Assembly: GCF_030035675.1 (NCBI RefSeq)
Contig: NC_084500.1
Span: 12,521,100-12,585,099, forward strand
DNA: 64,000 bases
From: Rhineura floridana
Taxonomy: Eukaryota > Chordata > Lepidosauria > Squamata > Rhineuridae
Direction: 5' to 3'
This document shows positions 12,297-24,025 of this stretch, in pieces; positions within the stretch are counted from its first letter, which is position 1; each line of letters starts with the position of its first letter. The notes beneath the pieces were generated by a model. The model ran no database searches and was not told the DNA's origin. It was given only the letters and a program-made list of their open reading frames with translations. The position numbers and the translations under genes were made by a program.

Positions 12297-12872
12297 CACT
12301 GCTGAAAACATTGCACTGGCTACCTATTAGCTACAGGGCTAAGTTCAAGGCTCTAGTTTTGGTCTACAAAGCCCTTTACAGCTTGGGACCACGATACCCG
12401 AAAGACTGTCTTATCCCTTATATACCCAGTCGATCACTGCGCTCTGCAGGTTAAGGCCTCCTGCAGGTACCACCTTATTAGGAGGTCTATTCCATACAAC
12501 ACAGGAAGCAGACCTTTAGTGTAGTGGCACCGACTATTTCAAGCTCCCTCCCCTTAAATATTAGACAGGCACCATCTCTGTCATCTTTTTGGTGCCTACT
12601 GAAGACCTTCCTCTTTAGAGACCTTAGTAGAGACTTTATCCCAGTCTGCATCTGTGTTGGAATTGCTTTTTAATGTTTTTAAAGCTTTTTTTAAAAAAGA
12701 CGTTTTTAAAGATCTTTTACTTTAACATCTTTTTAAAGATGTTTTGTTTTAATATGTTTTAAAGTCTGTTTTTAATGATGTTTTAAAGTGTTTTTAGTGC
12801 CTTTGTTTGCCACCCCGGGCTCCTACTGGGAGGAAGGGCGGGATATAAATCAAATAATAAAATAAATAAGGG
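12297..12872 (+). mobile_element. L2 LINE 3' fragment
   Basis: Plus-sense decayed L2 C-terminus: TTGCACTGGCTACCTATTAG corresponds to LHWLPI, followed by sequence for FKALVLVYKALYSLGP. It then has a 3' UTR with repeated TTTTAAAG and a tail GGGATATAAATCAAATAATA. The reading frame is broken. Confidence 0.85.
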
Positions 12873-13344
12873 TGGATACATTTTCATCAAATGGCACCCA
12901 CAGGTGATGGGTTTTATTCCCCAACTTTATTTCTTCACACTCTGTGGATTCAGAAACTTTTATCCACAGACTGGCTCACTTCTGATACTGGATCATGACT
13001 GAGAGAAATATCCATGGCACAGTGAAACATTTAAGGCAGGGAAATGTACCATTTGATGTAAGAATGAGCTACTACCCCAACATTTGCTTTTTATGTGAAC
13101 AGGGCGGGAGCATGAACAAACATGGCTGCTTCTACCACCTCCAGTTTGGCTCTCAGAGGATGTGTGGTGCCTCCACTGATGCTGCCGTTTTTTATGTTCT
13201 TTATCACCAGTTTTTTTAGCAGTTCTTTTTAATGTTCAGTCAATTAAATCACCTTTTAACAGATTAGTTGGGTGACATTGAAATACATTTCTATATTTAT
13301 TTATTTAAAATAGCTTGATCCCAGCCTTCAGAAAAAATGTCTAG

Positions 13345-13452
13345 GGCAAGGATAGGCAATGTGGTATCCTTCAGAGGTTGGATTACAGTTCCCATCATCC
13401 CTGACCATTGACCATGCTGGCTGGGGCTGATGGGAGCTGGAAGCTGTAACTG
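13345..13452. mobile_element. Family A MITE fragment
   Basis: Core CAGTTCCCATCATCCCTGAC and CTGGCTGGGGCTGATGGGAG, with a partial left arm (GGATAGGCAATGTGGTATCC). The right arm is truncated. Confidence 0.65.
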
Positions 13453-13719
13453 CACTGCCCAGTAAGGGCAAGTAGAGTTGGGAGATGATCCTGTATCAAA
13501 GGTTAATAAATCATGAGTAGCTGCATTTTACTTGTCTGTCCTCAGTTCGGGCTTGATGTTTGTGCTTATTTCCCCTATGTAGCCTATGAACCATGGACTG
13601 ATCAAGTATGGCAGTCTTGGACTGATCCCCTGGTGTCTCTCGCTGATATTATTTATTAGATTTTATCAGCCATGAGGAGCAAGCGTCTAAGACACAAGTA
13701 GTTGCACAACCGGTACACA

Positions 13720-14195
13720 ACTGGTTGCCAGTTGTATACCGGGCCCAATTCAAGGTGTTGGTATTAACCTTTAAATCCCTAAACGGTTTCGGCCCAGGTT
13801 GTCTGAAGGAATGCCTCCAGTATCACCAAATATGCCGCCAAACAAGTTCGGCCTCACAAGACCTTCTCTCGGTCCCACCAGTGAAAACAGCTAGGCTGGT
13901 GCGGACCAGAGAGAGGGCCTTCTCGGTCGTGGCCCCCACCCTCTGGAACTTGCTTCCTTTTGACCTTCGACATGCGTCCTCCCTGATGGCTTTTCGCCGA
14001 GCCTTAAAGACCTTGTTATTCAGGCAGGCCTATGGGATTTCTGGGGTGGGTTAGGCTATTACTAACAGGTGGTTTACTGTTGTATGAATATGTTTTAAAT
14101 TGTGTTTTATATTGTGTAAGTCGCCCAGAGTGTCTGTTAAGTCAGACAGATGGGCGACTAACAAATAAAATTTTATTATTTTTTATTATTATTAT
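13720..14195 (+). mobile_element. L2-type LINE 3' fragment
   Basis: An open stretch encodes a C-terminal L2 segment (FKVLVLTFKSLNGFGPGC, TRERAFSVVAPTLWNLLP, MAFRRALKTLLFRQAYG). It is followed by a short UTR with GTCGCCCAGAGTGTCTG and a TTATTATT tail. About 105 residues remain readable without a stop, so it is moderately young but strongly 5'-truncated. Confidence 0.82.
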
Positions 14196-14459
14196 AAATC
14201 TGGCCAAGTACTTTGTCCAAGTCCTTAGGCTGCAGCAACTATCCCTGGGAAGGATCCTGGTACCAAGAACGGCAGAGCTGAACTTGAAGAAAAGGAGTTG
14301 GTATTGCTCATGATATCAGTCCATGATAGAATCTCCCCTGTTAGTAAGTCATGAGACACCCCAATAGCTCTTTTTCCAGGGCTTTGATGCTTGGAGAATG
14401 AGTGGTCCAGGTAGCCTGGTGCTGGCCACCTTTCAAGGATACCCTGAGGCTACCCCCTG

Positions 14460-14622
14460 TGGCCAGGTCAATTCAATTTTGTTTGCATTGTAATGACAAG
14501 CTACCTAATTTGCACTTCTGAAACCAATATGGAAACTGAAACATAGCTATCCTTCAAAATGTGTCCTTCTCCAAATTTTGTGATGCAGTTCTCTAACCAA
14601 ACAACATGTACAAAAATGTATA
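14460..14622 (-). repeat. Unassigned AT-rich repeat, family G, partial and reversed
   Basis: ACTGAAACATAGCTATCCTT, CAAATTTTGTGATGCAGTTC and ACAACATGTACAAAAATG are reverse complements of the 3' part of family G. Confidence 0.6.
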
Positions 14623-14624
14623 TA

Positions 14625-14761
14625 GAGAGGTGGGCAAACTATGGCTCTCCAGATGTTACTGGACTACAATTCCCATCATGCCTGACCCCTGACCATGTTG
14701 GCTGGGGCTGATAGGAATTGGAGTCCAGCAACATCTGAAGGGCCACAGGTTCCCCACCCAT
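14625..14761. mobile_element. Family A hAT-like MITE, nearly complete
   Basis: A palindromic element of about 135 bp. The left arm GAGGTGGGCAAACTATGGCT CTCCAGATGTTACTGGACTAC is mirrored by GGAGTCCAGCAACATCTG AAGGGCCACAGGTTCCCC. The CAGGGGTGGGGAA-type ends suggest the hAT superfamily. Confidence 0.75.
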
Positions 14762-16335
14762 GACATCAGGTAGATACCTCCTCCTCTCCCCCTTCCTTCT
14801 CTCTCAGTCTTTCTGCTTCCAGCTTCCAAACACATTGCAAACCAATTGTGGATCACAATGTACAAAGTGGAAGGATAAATGTAAAACTGAGTTTTGCTTG
14901 GCTTTTGCTGGTTTTTGATAGGTTAGTGTTAGCGCTGGGATCCAGAAACCCCGTGTCAAACGGGAAGCACTTCTGTAGATGTCTCTAGCTGCCCCTCTCT
15001 GTACCACGCCAGCCCTTGGGAAAAGCTCTGGGTGGTCGGAAGAAAGAGTCCCAGAGTGCACACGCTATGAATGGCTCTTTGAATCATTGTGGCCATTGCA
15101 TTTTTAGAGCTGTTGTGCAGAGAGGCACTTTAAATTGTTGTCACTTGCTTTATCTTTGGGAGGTTCCATGGGCATAAAGTAGAAAGGCAGGCGATATTCA
15201 TTTTCAGTAAATAAAACCGCAAAGCGAATGGGAAGGAAGGGAGAGGTATAGGATGCTGATTGATCAGATTGTTGTTGGAGGCCATTTCCCCCACCACTAG
15301 GTCATTCCCCAATTTCCTGTTTTCCTTCAACACTATTCCCTTTGTGCTGCAAAGGTTCTCCATCTTCTGGTACAAGAAGCAAAGTTTTAAACCCAAAATG
15401 AAAAACGGCAGAGAGGAAACCACGTCTTTTATGTTGGAGAAAATGGAAGGAATCCAGGCTGGGGGGGGACTGGGGAGTCTTTTTTTTCCTCATCACAGAC
15501 CGCAGGTGCTCTCCAAGATGTGGTTATGGCAACAAAATAAATGACAGATAATTGCTTTTGTGACAACTTGCCAATTAAATTAGACTCAGCAGAATAACAT
15601 AATGACAATTTGTTATGCTCTGGTGGGCACTAACATACCAATCATAATTAAATGCTATGACTGAAATAGAAGGTAGCTTCTACCCAGGAATATATAACCC
15701 CAATTCCCACCCTGTGAAACATTATAGGTTTGGGCCTGATATTTAATTTCGGGAGGATAATAGCATTAGCGCACAGCAGAATGAGCTAGCAGTATGCGTA
15801 GCGGCAGCAGCACAGGGGGGACAAGGCAAACCAAGAAACTCCTGCAGATCACCTCCCAAATGTTTGTTCCAACATGGCGTGGGCACAAAAGTGGGGGGGG
15901 GGGAGAATCCACACAGAGTTGTGCTCCTGCTTGTCCCCTCCCCGTTTCCCCCGACTGAGGAAGTTTTACCTGAAGAGACTGTTTTTCAAAAAAACCCACA
16001 AACCTACCCCAGTGTTTAACATACAGCTCAGCGTGCACTAAGGTACAGCTTGCGAGAGTTGAAGCCAGCCCTGTGCTAAACGTTTGTGAGCCACCAAACT
16101 CCATTAGGGAAGCCTTTTTTTTAAAAAAATAATAAAAATAACAACAAAATGAATATCTCTCAACATTCCACACTTCTGTCACCGTCGTTTTAATGAGCTA
16201 CCGTTTGACCCAGAGTAAGACACAACATCCTTAAATGAAAGAAAATTACAACACTGCCTGAATTTTTAAAAAAAGTTTTCAAGGCTCCATCTATTGCCAG
16301 GGATGATGGGAAATATAACTGCTATATTAAGTATA
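14762..16335. other. Gene-free stretch, nothing recognised
   Basis: Contains G- and T-homopolymers. The longest open frame (138 codons, minus strand) has no recognisable motif and no splice support. Confidence 0.6.
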
Positions 16336-16602
16336 TTGGAGACTGGTCTATAAGGGCAACTGGGGATCTGCCCCACCAACCTCAGGCTGACCTCAGACAG
16401 CCCTCTCCTGCCTGCCTTCAGAGGGTGGCACTGGTTGTGGGCTTCTTCCTCTTCAGTCTGTGTTGCCCTTGAACAACAGCAGAGAGAAGGACAAGGACAA
16501 AGCTAGAATGACTTGGCTCTGCCTCTCATTGGCTCTGGCTCCACCTGCTGTTGGGCTCCGTGCCTTCCGCCCCACCAATTCCAATGCGCCAAAGCCACCA
16601 CT
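16336..16602 (+). repeat. Unassigned interspersed repeat, family E
   Basis: GAGACTGGTCTATAAGGGCA through CTCTCATTGGCTCTGGCTCC and ACCTGCTGTTGGGCTCC to GCCACCACTG. Related copies lie at 53.1, 60.6 and 62.8 kb. The ends (AGTGGAGGCTGGT / CACCACTG) hint at a MITE; no pol III box was recognised. Confidence 0.6.
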
Positions 16603-16690
16603 GATTAACTATATTAACACCATCTTTGATATTTTGGGTGGTATATAAATATTGTTACTGAAAATACAGATGTCCTTCCAAGACAGTTTT

Positions 16691-16768
16691 CTTCAGACTT
16701 GGGTCCCCAGATGTTGTTTGACTACAACGCCCAACTGGCTGGGGATTATGGGAGTTGTAGTCCAATGA
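16691..16768. mobile_element. Family A MITE, internally deleted
   Basis: TCCCCAGATGTTGTTTGACT, then CTGGCTGGGGATTATGGGAG and TTGTAGTCCAATG. The central part is missing. Confidence 0.6.
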
Positions 16769-16774
16769 ATTTAC

Positions 16775-16852
16775 AATTCAGACAGGCATTCGGTACCAGT
16801 CATACCTGGATATGCCAGAGATTGAACCTGGGGCCTTCTGCATGAGCTACAG
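16775..16852 (-). mobile_element. tRNA-derived SINE, 5' fragment
   Basis: ATGCCAGAGATTGAACCTGG GGCCTTCTGCATGAGCTACA gives box B and box A complements only; a stretch between them is deleted. Confidence 0.65.
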
Positions 16853-17475
16853 CCAACAAAAGAGGTTGTGCTGGGTTGTGGGGAGGGTGCCTACGACAGT
16901 TTTTTCCTTTTTGCAAATGCACCCAGAGACCCCAAAGGTAGGAGACCTCTGGCTGACCTTTCTGTAAGGTGAGTTCCCAACACCAGCCCAGACATTACCC
17001 ACAATGGGAAGAAAATGACTGGGGCAAACCAGTTTGGGAGGAGGAAATGCAGGGAGGGAGAGGGGTTGAGGTTCTTCCCACACACACTCCAGTAGGTCTA
17101 CTCTGAGTAAGACTAGCATTGGCTACAAACCATCTTCCAACCCTTGGGACCAAACAACATATGACAGCAGCACATCTGTTTTTAAAAGGCACCTCAACAC
17201 AATTTATTAAAAAGCAGGCAATGGGGTGACGTAAAGTGTAACATGACCAAGGTCCATTCATTTTAATGGGGGTACTCTGAGTAGAACTTAGTTGAATACA
17301 ACACATTATGTGCACGTGAGCCCAATCAGCAGCTTCTGGTGCATTGAAATACACATGCAATAAAAATAAACAAACAAACAGATGATCCATTGCATTACTC
17401 TTATTTGAAGAATTGATTAAATTTGCAGAGACTATTTTTAGAGGATGCACCGCATGTGCTGGAGGCCTGGATCAG

Positions 17476-17615
17476 GGCCAGGAATGGGGAACCCGATACG
17501 CTCTAGATGCTGCTGGACTCCATCTCCCATCAGCCCTGATCAGCATGGCCAATAGTCAAAGGTGATGGGAGCTGTAGTCCAACAATCTCCAGAGGGCTAC
17601 AGGTTCCCCACACCT
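17476..17615. mobile_element. Family A hAT-like MITE, nearly complete
   Basis: Inverted arms CAGGAATGGGGAACCCGATA and GGCTACAGGTTCCCCACACC, with the core CATCTCCCATCAGCCCTGAT and the mirrored GATGGGAGCTGTAGTCCAAC. Confidence 0.78.
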
Positions 17616-17939
17616 ACATTAAACAAACTGCCCACATAAGCTGTGTGTAGGAATTAGTGTGCATGTGCTATGTGTGCACTATTTTTTTAAAGACAATTAC
17701 CATCTATCGGAATGAACAATTCTTTCATTCTCCACAGGTACGGAAAGAAAACTCTTGGAGAAACTACATTCCACAATCAGAGTCCTCAGAGAGCACTCTC
17801 TCTCACTCTTTCAACTGTTGCATGCACTTTGCCAGCATACAAATGCAAAATGACCAGGCATCCACTTGGCAGTTTGCCCAACAGCTGTTGAATTGATGGC
17901 TGCATAACCAGTTCAAAGGGTGCGAAAACCTATCCAAGG

Positions 17940-17968
17940 CCTCCTCCTCCTCCTCCTCCTCCTCCTCC
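17940..17968. repeat. (CCT)n microsatellite
   Basis: Nine to ten perfect CCT units. Confidence 0.95.
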
Positions 17969-18199
17969 AAGAAGGCTAGGTCTCTTAGCTAAGCAAATCT
18001 TTCTGAATTTAAGTGGTATAGAACAGCAACTGGCATCTCACTGCGAAGTTGGTCATCTTCCTCATTACTTGTCTATTTGCCTGGAAGTTTTGAGATGGTT
18101 CCTCTTGGCCTAGTGCTGAATGGTGAAGAGTCCTTTTTGAGTCTCTACGAACAATCTAAACTTTGCTAAGAAACCACATGCAGCAAAGATGAGTTCCCC

Positions 18200-18246
18200 T
18201 GTCCACAGTGGCGGACAGTGTCCACAGTGGCGGACAGTGTCCACTG
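18200..18246. repeat. 19-bp tandem repeat, about 2.4 copies
   Basis: The unit GTCCACAGTGGCGGACAGT begins at 18201 and 18220, and a third partial copy begins at 18239. Each unit contains the short palindrome GTCC..GGAC. Confidence 0.9.
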
Positions 18247-18367
18247 GACCCGGTGGGGCATGCAGGCAGCCAAGGGTCAGCAGAGCCAAGGTGCCTTTCA
18301 CCTTGTATATAAACAAAACCCAAACACAATACTAGCTCTATGCATTCAAGAGCATTATCATAAGCAT

Positions 18368-18484
18368 CAGTGGTGGCTGGTGGCTTCCATGCCAGTGGGG
18401 CAGTGGAATCCACTCCAAGTTTTCGTACAAACTTTCAAGGAGCTGTCCACTGCCCTACTGACATGGGAGCCACCAGTGCCACTG
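18368..18484. mobile_element. Short palindromic hAT-like MITE (family F)
   Basis: CAGTGGTGGCTGGTGGCTTC at the left mirrors TGGGAGCCACCAGTGCCACTG-type sequence at the right, and a second inner pair is CAGTGGGGCAGTGGA / TCCACTGCCCTACTG. Flanks ATAAGCAT and ACAAGAAC match at five of eight positions. Confidence 0.65.
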
Positions 18485-18508
18485 ACAAGAACAATCACAT
18501 AAATACAT

Positions 18509-18702
18509 AGGCTGCATACACACCATATTTTTAAAGCACATTCAAAGCACATTCTCCCCTCCCCTAGAAAAAAGAAACCTGGGAACTGTAGTTTCCTTCT
18601 CACAATTCCCATCACCCTTAACAAACCACAGTTCCCATATTCTTTTTGAGGGGAGGGAGAGGAATGTGTTTTAAAGGTATGGTGCATCTGCAGCCATAGT
18701 TT
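18509..18702. mobile_element. Family B palindromic MITE
   Basis: GGCTGCATACACACCATATT at the left mirrors GTATGGTGCATCTGCAGCC at the right. The inner arms CTGGGAACTGTAGTTTCCTT and AACAAACCACAGTTCCCATA are also inverted. Confidence 0.78.
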
Positions 18703-18888
18703 ACAGACCACTGCACATGGGGAGGAGCAGGGAGGAATGGTAGAGCAAAATCAGGTTAACCTTCCTCCAAAAAAAGTATCAGAACTTGCAACTTCTTGGC
18801 AACATTCTTTGGCAGGTAAAAGAGCTACGACATTGCATCACCATTGATGCTTATAAAAGAATACATTAATGCCATTGTTTTACTTGAT

Positions 18889-19119
18889 GCTATTTATTTT
18901 ATTGCATTTACATCCAGTCTTTCCTCCAAGGAGCTCAAGGTGGTATACATGGTTATCGTTCTTCTCATTTTATCCTCACAACAACCCTGAGGTAAATCAG
19001 GCTGAGAGACAGTGACAGGCACCATGGTCACCCAGTCAGCTTCATAGCTGAGTGGGGATTTGAACCCTGGTCTACCAGGTCCTAGGCTGCCACTCTAACC
19101 ACTACACTACCCTGGCTCT
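18889..19119 (-). mobile_element. tRNA-derived SINE with L2-like tail
   Basis: The head GGGATTTGAACCCTGGTCTA and CTAACCACTACACTACCCTG lie at the right. The tail TCCAGTCTTTCCTCCAAGGA GCTCAAGGTGGTATACATGG at the left is of L2/MIR type instead of BovB type. Confidence 0.85.
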
Positions 19120-19125
19120 TACGCC

Positions 19126-19232
19126 ATATATGGGAAACAACAACTCTGACCATCCCTGCCCATTGGCCATGCTTGCTGGGGCTGATGGGAGTTGTAGTTC
19201 AACAATGTCTGGAGAGCCAAAAGGTCCCCATT
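19126..19232. mobile_element. Family A MITE fragment
   Basis: CAACAACTCTGACCATCCCT, GGGGCTGATGGGAGTTGTAG and TCAACAATGTCTGGAGAGCC. The left arm is truncated; it follows a SINE directly. Confidence 0.65.
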
Positions 19233-19333
19233 CCAACACTCCCACTTCTTCAACTTGGGATTGTAACATCAGAGCAGTTCTGTACAAGAAAAGCAATTTG
19301 GAAAGGGATTTCTCCCCGTCGGGATAGTCTATC

Positions 19334-20322
19334 CAGAGCTTGGAATATCACTTTTAAAAAGGAATAAATTACAATTATTGTTACATGGCCCCAAAAAGAA
19401 AAAAAATTACCATTACAATTGAAAGGAACCGATTGTTTTACTGTTCCTCAACAGTAATCACTACAATTACAGTTAAATTACTTTTTTTTAAAAAACCCTG
19501 AGTGCCTACAAGGCGCTGGCCTTGGCTGTTGCACACCTAAGTAGCCTAAAACAACATTAAAAATAAACACACACATACAGAGGTACCAGAATAATTCTTT
19601 TCATCCATAAGATAGCAGTGGACTCTCCGCTGATAAAGGAGGCAGGGAGGGAGGCAGAGGCCGCCGCTCAGATCTTCGTGCATCATATCAAGTGCACCCC
19701 CCCACACACATACACACACCCAGCCAGCAAGCGTCATCCCTCTCACTCAGCCACTCCCCAGACCCGCCCTGCCACCAACTAAGGCACCCCCCCAAGTAAA
19801 CATTTTCCCCTGGGGTGCAAAAAAGTTGAAACACTGCAAGGTAGCCACTTCGCACTCCACGTGCAAACACAGTATTAACACACACACACGTGGTCTCTCA
19901 CCTCCACAGTTCTTCATCTCCATTCTGCTGCTGCCTCCTTCTCCTCCTTCATCCACATCCTCGCCCGCCGGCTCCTTTCTCCCTCCACTCCACCACCGTC
20001 CATTTTTTTAAGCAATTGGTTTCTCCACTCCACCCCCATCTCACTCTCCACCTCCCACCCCCAGAGCACAAGAGCGACGCGGCCTAGAAGCCCAGTTTGA
20101 GGCACATGATTTTCATCCGTGAATCAGAGGAGCAGAAGACTTCCCCTAGTACCCCCCACCCCATAACACCCAAAGGTAATGCTGGAGACATTACAAACTC
20201 CTAAAAAGTAATAAAATTACTCATATTACGGTCAAAATGTATAGAAATTACCCACTCATTCCTCCAAAAAGTAATAAATTGCAAGTCATTCTTTTTTTTG
20301 TAACTAATTACTTCACGCTCTG
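19334..20322. mobile_element. Probable ~1-kb non-autonomous hAT-like transposon
   Basis: The left terminus CAGAGCTTGGAATATCACTT and the right terminus (reverse complement) CAGAGCGTGAAGTAATTAGT align imperfectly for about 45 bp. Flanks are AGTCTATC (19326-19333) and AATCTACC (20323-20330), matching at six of eight positions with both differences transitions. This is what an old 8-bp hAT target duplication looks like. Both ends carry clusters of AATTAC/GTAAT motifs. The interior has no convincing transposase frame. Confidence 0.55.
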
Positions 20323-20330
20323 AATCTACC

Positions 20331-21051
20331 ACTGCCATTCCTTTAAATAATAACATAAAACACCAGGAGGAACTCACCGAGTGGTAGATGCTGCTGGCTG
20401 CCTGAAGAAAGGGCCATGCTTCCGGGCGCTTCAGTTGGTCTCCCGCCCAAAATCAGAACAAAACATAAAACAGGAGGGAAGAATCAGCACAACCTGGGAG
20501 AAGAGCAACAGGCCCAGATTGCAAATGCTTGCATTTGATTGGTGAGGGTGGAGCTCCATAAGCCCACCCAAACCCTATGCTATTTTCAACGTATGCTAAA
20601 GGACCTGTGATTGGCTAGTGTATAACGACAGGGGTAAAGTGGGATGAAATGGAGGATTAAAAGGGCCAAGCACCCCACACTAAACCAGACCCCTACTGGA
20701 AGGGTTTTTAGTTTGTTGTTTCATTTTTATTTTTTACTCTTGGGACCTAGAGATGAATGTGATTGGCTCTGCTATCCAGAGGTGACTGGCCAGCACAGGA
20801 GAGGAACAGAAATAATCCCAGGGAGTCTATAAATAAGAGTAATTTCATTGAACAGGAGTATCGGGAACAGAGGAGAGACTATAGGTTTGGTGGGGTTGGG
20901 GGTTCAGAAAAATTGGATGCACCCCTCTATGCGTGAAGCCCCTTCAGCAGCCATTTTGTGCTGTCACACGGTGATAAAAAGCCATTTTATGACCAAATCT
21001 GTCCACTGGCCCCAAACAGTTGATGACCCCTGAGCTAACATCTTTCTGGCT
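20331..21051. other. Gene-free stretch, nothing recognised
   Basis: Unassigned sequence between the hAT-like element and a family B MITE. Confidence 0.55.
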
Positions 21052-21206
21052 ACATGCAGACCCTACATATATAGCACATCCTCCACAAGCATCCTGGGAA
21101 CTGTAGTTTACCCTTCAAGAGGGACGCTTCCCAGCACCCTTAACATAGTACAGTTCACAGGATTATTTGGGGGAAGTCATGTGCTTTCAATGTATGGGGT
21201 GTGCAC
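21052..21206. mobile_element. Family B palindromic MITE
   Basis: Contains GCATCCTGGGAACTGTAGTT and ACAGTTCACAGGATTATTTG, with a right end AATGTATGGGGTGTGCACAG. The left terminus is decayed. Confidence 0.7.
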
Positions 21207-21284
21207 AGTAAATACCATCCTCTGCTCTGGAATCCCATACTCTTAATGTGGGGAACGTGTGGGGAACACTCCCTATTTTTAAAA

Positions 21285-21440
21285 ATGTATTTATCAGAGT
21301 TTTATTTTGATCTTCATCCAAGCCCCCCCCCCTGCCGCCGCCTTTTAGCCTCATAACAACCCTATTGGGTAGATTAAGTTGAGAGTAAACTCTGGGGATG
21401 TTGAGGATTTGAATTCAGGCCTTCCCACTCAAGTCCAACA
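21285..21440 (-). mobile_element. SINE with L2-like tail, decayed
   Basis: CTCATAACAACCCTATTGGG TAGATTAAG and GAGGATTTGAATTCAGGCCT resemble the 18.9-kb copy. The tRNA head is largely lost. Confidence 0.6.
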
Positions 21441-22635
21441 TACGAAGTGTGGATCCCTGTAGCTAAAACAACTCCACATCAATTGGTAGCAGCAGGCCTG
21501 AAGAAGCCCTGAGGTTTGAAGAAATATTTAAAAAATTGGGGGGGGGGGATCCCAACACAGGCCAATGGCAACCAAGCACAGAATGGGGACTGGGACTGGG
21601 ACTGGGAAAGACAGAGGGGAATAGAATGGAATATTTGGAAGAGGGATTGGCTGGCAGAGAGTACAATAAGCAGAGGGTGGCTAGCATCCAAAAGAGAAAT
21701 CAAAAAAGGGGTCAAAGAACAAGATGCTGGAAAATAGGAACTTTTATTGTAGATAAAACCCAACACGTTTCAGCCTGTTATCTGCAGGCCTTCATCAGGG
21801 GCTATGGTAAATGTTTGGCAGAGAGTACTCCACATCAGGTTCGTTGCAGGCCTGTTTTATACACACACACATACATTTATGTATATATACACACACACTG
21901 TTGCTCAATTCAAGAGCACTTAGCTGATTTAATTGTATGTTCTAAACTATTAAAACTGCACACATTCTCAGGAGAGATGGTTCCTCCTGTGTGAGTAGAA
22001 AAGCAGGAATGTCCCTTTTTAGAAGGCACCTGCCACCTATGGATTTATAAGTACTTACAAAAACAATTATTTGAAAAAACTGGTGCTTTCTTGATTAATC
22101 AGAGGCTTTTTAAGCAAGCAAGATTTTTAATTGACTAAACAGGCATGCGCACACACAAATGTACTATTTTACTAAATGCCATGGTCTCCTAGAGGAGAAA
22201 AGTGTAAATTATTCCAATTAATGTCTGTATCCCCTAATGACCTATTAGGTAACTTACCCCAGACAAATATCTGGTGGCTGTTAAAGCTGTTGAAGAACAC
22301 GGCCAGAAATCTTTTCACAATAAAACAGAAGCCTATAGAACATCTTCCCCTCTCTTTAATTAGAGCTTCTGTTAGCCTCAAATTCAGTCTCACATCAAAT
22401 ATTTTAAATTGTGACCCAACTCCTAACAGAATTAGTTGATGAGAGAGAGAGAGCATACATACTATGCAACAGGAGAGAGAACGTGTTGCAGGAAATTACT
22501 AAAATAATTAAAGGCTTCAATGAGCCCAATCCATCAACTCATGGAGGAGGTTTCCCAGTGCATCTCTGTGTGACTCATTGCTGTGGCTTCTTCTTAATCA
22601 GCCTCACCACAGGGGGATGTGGTGTATTTCTGTAT
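21441..22635. other. Gene-free stretch
   Basis: Includes a G run near 21539, GGGACT repeats near 21585 and a CA/TA-rich region at 21862-21898. No gene seen. Confidence 0.55.
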
Positions 22636-22812
22636 CAGGGATGACAACCTACAACAAAATGTTGCAGTGTTGACTGTTCCTATTCAGGATCCCAGGCAAC
22701 CATGTCATCTTCTAGAATACTCCATTCTGTCCCATTCCCCTCTCATTTTTCTGTTTCTCCCCCAAGTCAGCAGTCTGTGGCCACTTAGTCATTAATGGGA
22801 TGTTGTGCAGAT
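22636..22812 (+). repeat. Unassigned repeat, family K
   Basis: CAACAAAATGTTGCAGTGTT, GAATACTCCATTCTGTCCCA and TCTGTGGCCACTTAGTCATT, colinear with 0.14-0.26 kb. Confidence 0.5.
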
Positions 22813-24025
22813 ACCTCAGCTCCTGGGGAGTTGAAAAATGGGAGGGGGGAGTTTTCCAAAGCCTGCTGATACTTTTCCTCTTATGTGTAGATTGTGCTGT
22901 TCAGGATTAAATGATCCATTAGTTTCCATGCAAAAACAAAACAAAATTGCCCGGTCTCAGAAGACTGCCTGTCGCATCTCTGTATGACTCACTGCTCTGA
23001 CTTAGGCTCCCTCCTGTGACAATTCTGCTTCATCTCAGCATTGACAACTAATTCTGCTTTGTCTCAGCAGTTTAATAACTGAACTGTCCCCCTTGTAGAG
23101 GCACAATAGTATTAACTGTTTTCAGAGGAGACTGCCCACTGTTTCCCAGCTTGTCACTGCTCTGGTTTCTGCTCAGGAGGCATAACCAGTTCAGCAACAC
23201 ACAGAAACATGGCAAGAAAGCCCCATCTGAAAGCAGTTAAATCTGTTGAGTGAAGTGTGCCTCAGCAATCAGAAATTTGGGAGACAGGATCAACCAAATG
23301 TCATTTGGGGAGGCAGCGGAAGGGAAGCGACAGAGTTCATTCCTGATCTCAAGTGTTAAAATGAGAGGATGTTATTTGAAAGCTCCATTGTGCCTCAAGG
23401 CCTGGGGTGGAAACAAGAAGCTGACCTCTTGGCACTGACTGTTAGCTCCGCTGCCTCACAACGTGTTCTGATGAAGTTTGCCAGAAGCCCGGCGTGGGGC
23501 ATGTGATCTCTATCCCTTTTGGTTAGCTTTCAGGAAGGAGATCGCCAGCAATTCAGCCCACGAAGGTCAACTGGGTGCTCACATAATGGGGTGCAGAACA
23601 CAGACAAAGCCCAGCTTTGCTCATTAACTATAGTCGCCTTCCTGGATGGAAAGCTTCCTTTATGCCCCAAATGAGGCAGACCTTTTCCTTGCCTCCATAA
23701 CGCCATGAGCATTCAATTGGAAATTTTAAGTGAATTCACACACACACACACACACACACATACACAGAGATTTCAGCTCCTTTCGTGCAAGATTAAGATA
23801 GACCCTCTCATTACATAGTATATTAAGCTCCCTTCCCATTACAGATCCCAAGAGAGGGCCTGTTGTTTTTACTTAAATGGTTTTTCCGATGAAGGATCTC
23901 ATTATCCAATGTAACGGCAGGCCAGAATTTACAATGTGAAGCATCATAAAAGCTGCTTCTCGCACAACCACCTCAGCACACGAAGCTGGGGGGATGGACC
24001 CCTGTATGCACCAACACATACATGG
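22813..24025. other. Gene-free stretch
   Basis: Two related blocks near 22977-23000 and 22554-22580 share GCATCTCTGTGTGACTCA-type sequence, probably from one repeat. No gene seen. Confidence 0.5.
23737..23764. repeat. (CA)n microsatellite
   Basis: About 14 CA units with one interruption at the end. Confidence 0.95.

Noticed and set aside
15766-16182. 138-codon minus-strand open frame with hydrophobic stretches
   Set aside because: Includes translation of homopolymer and low-complexity DNA; no family signature.
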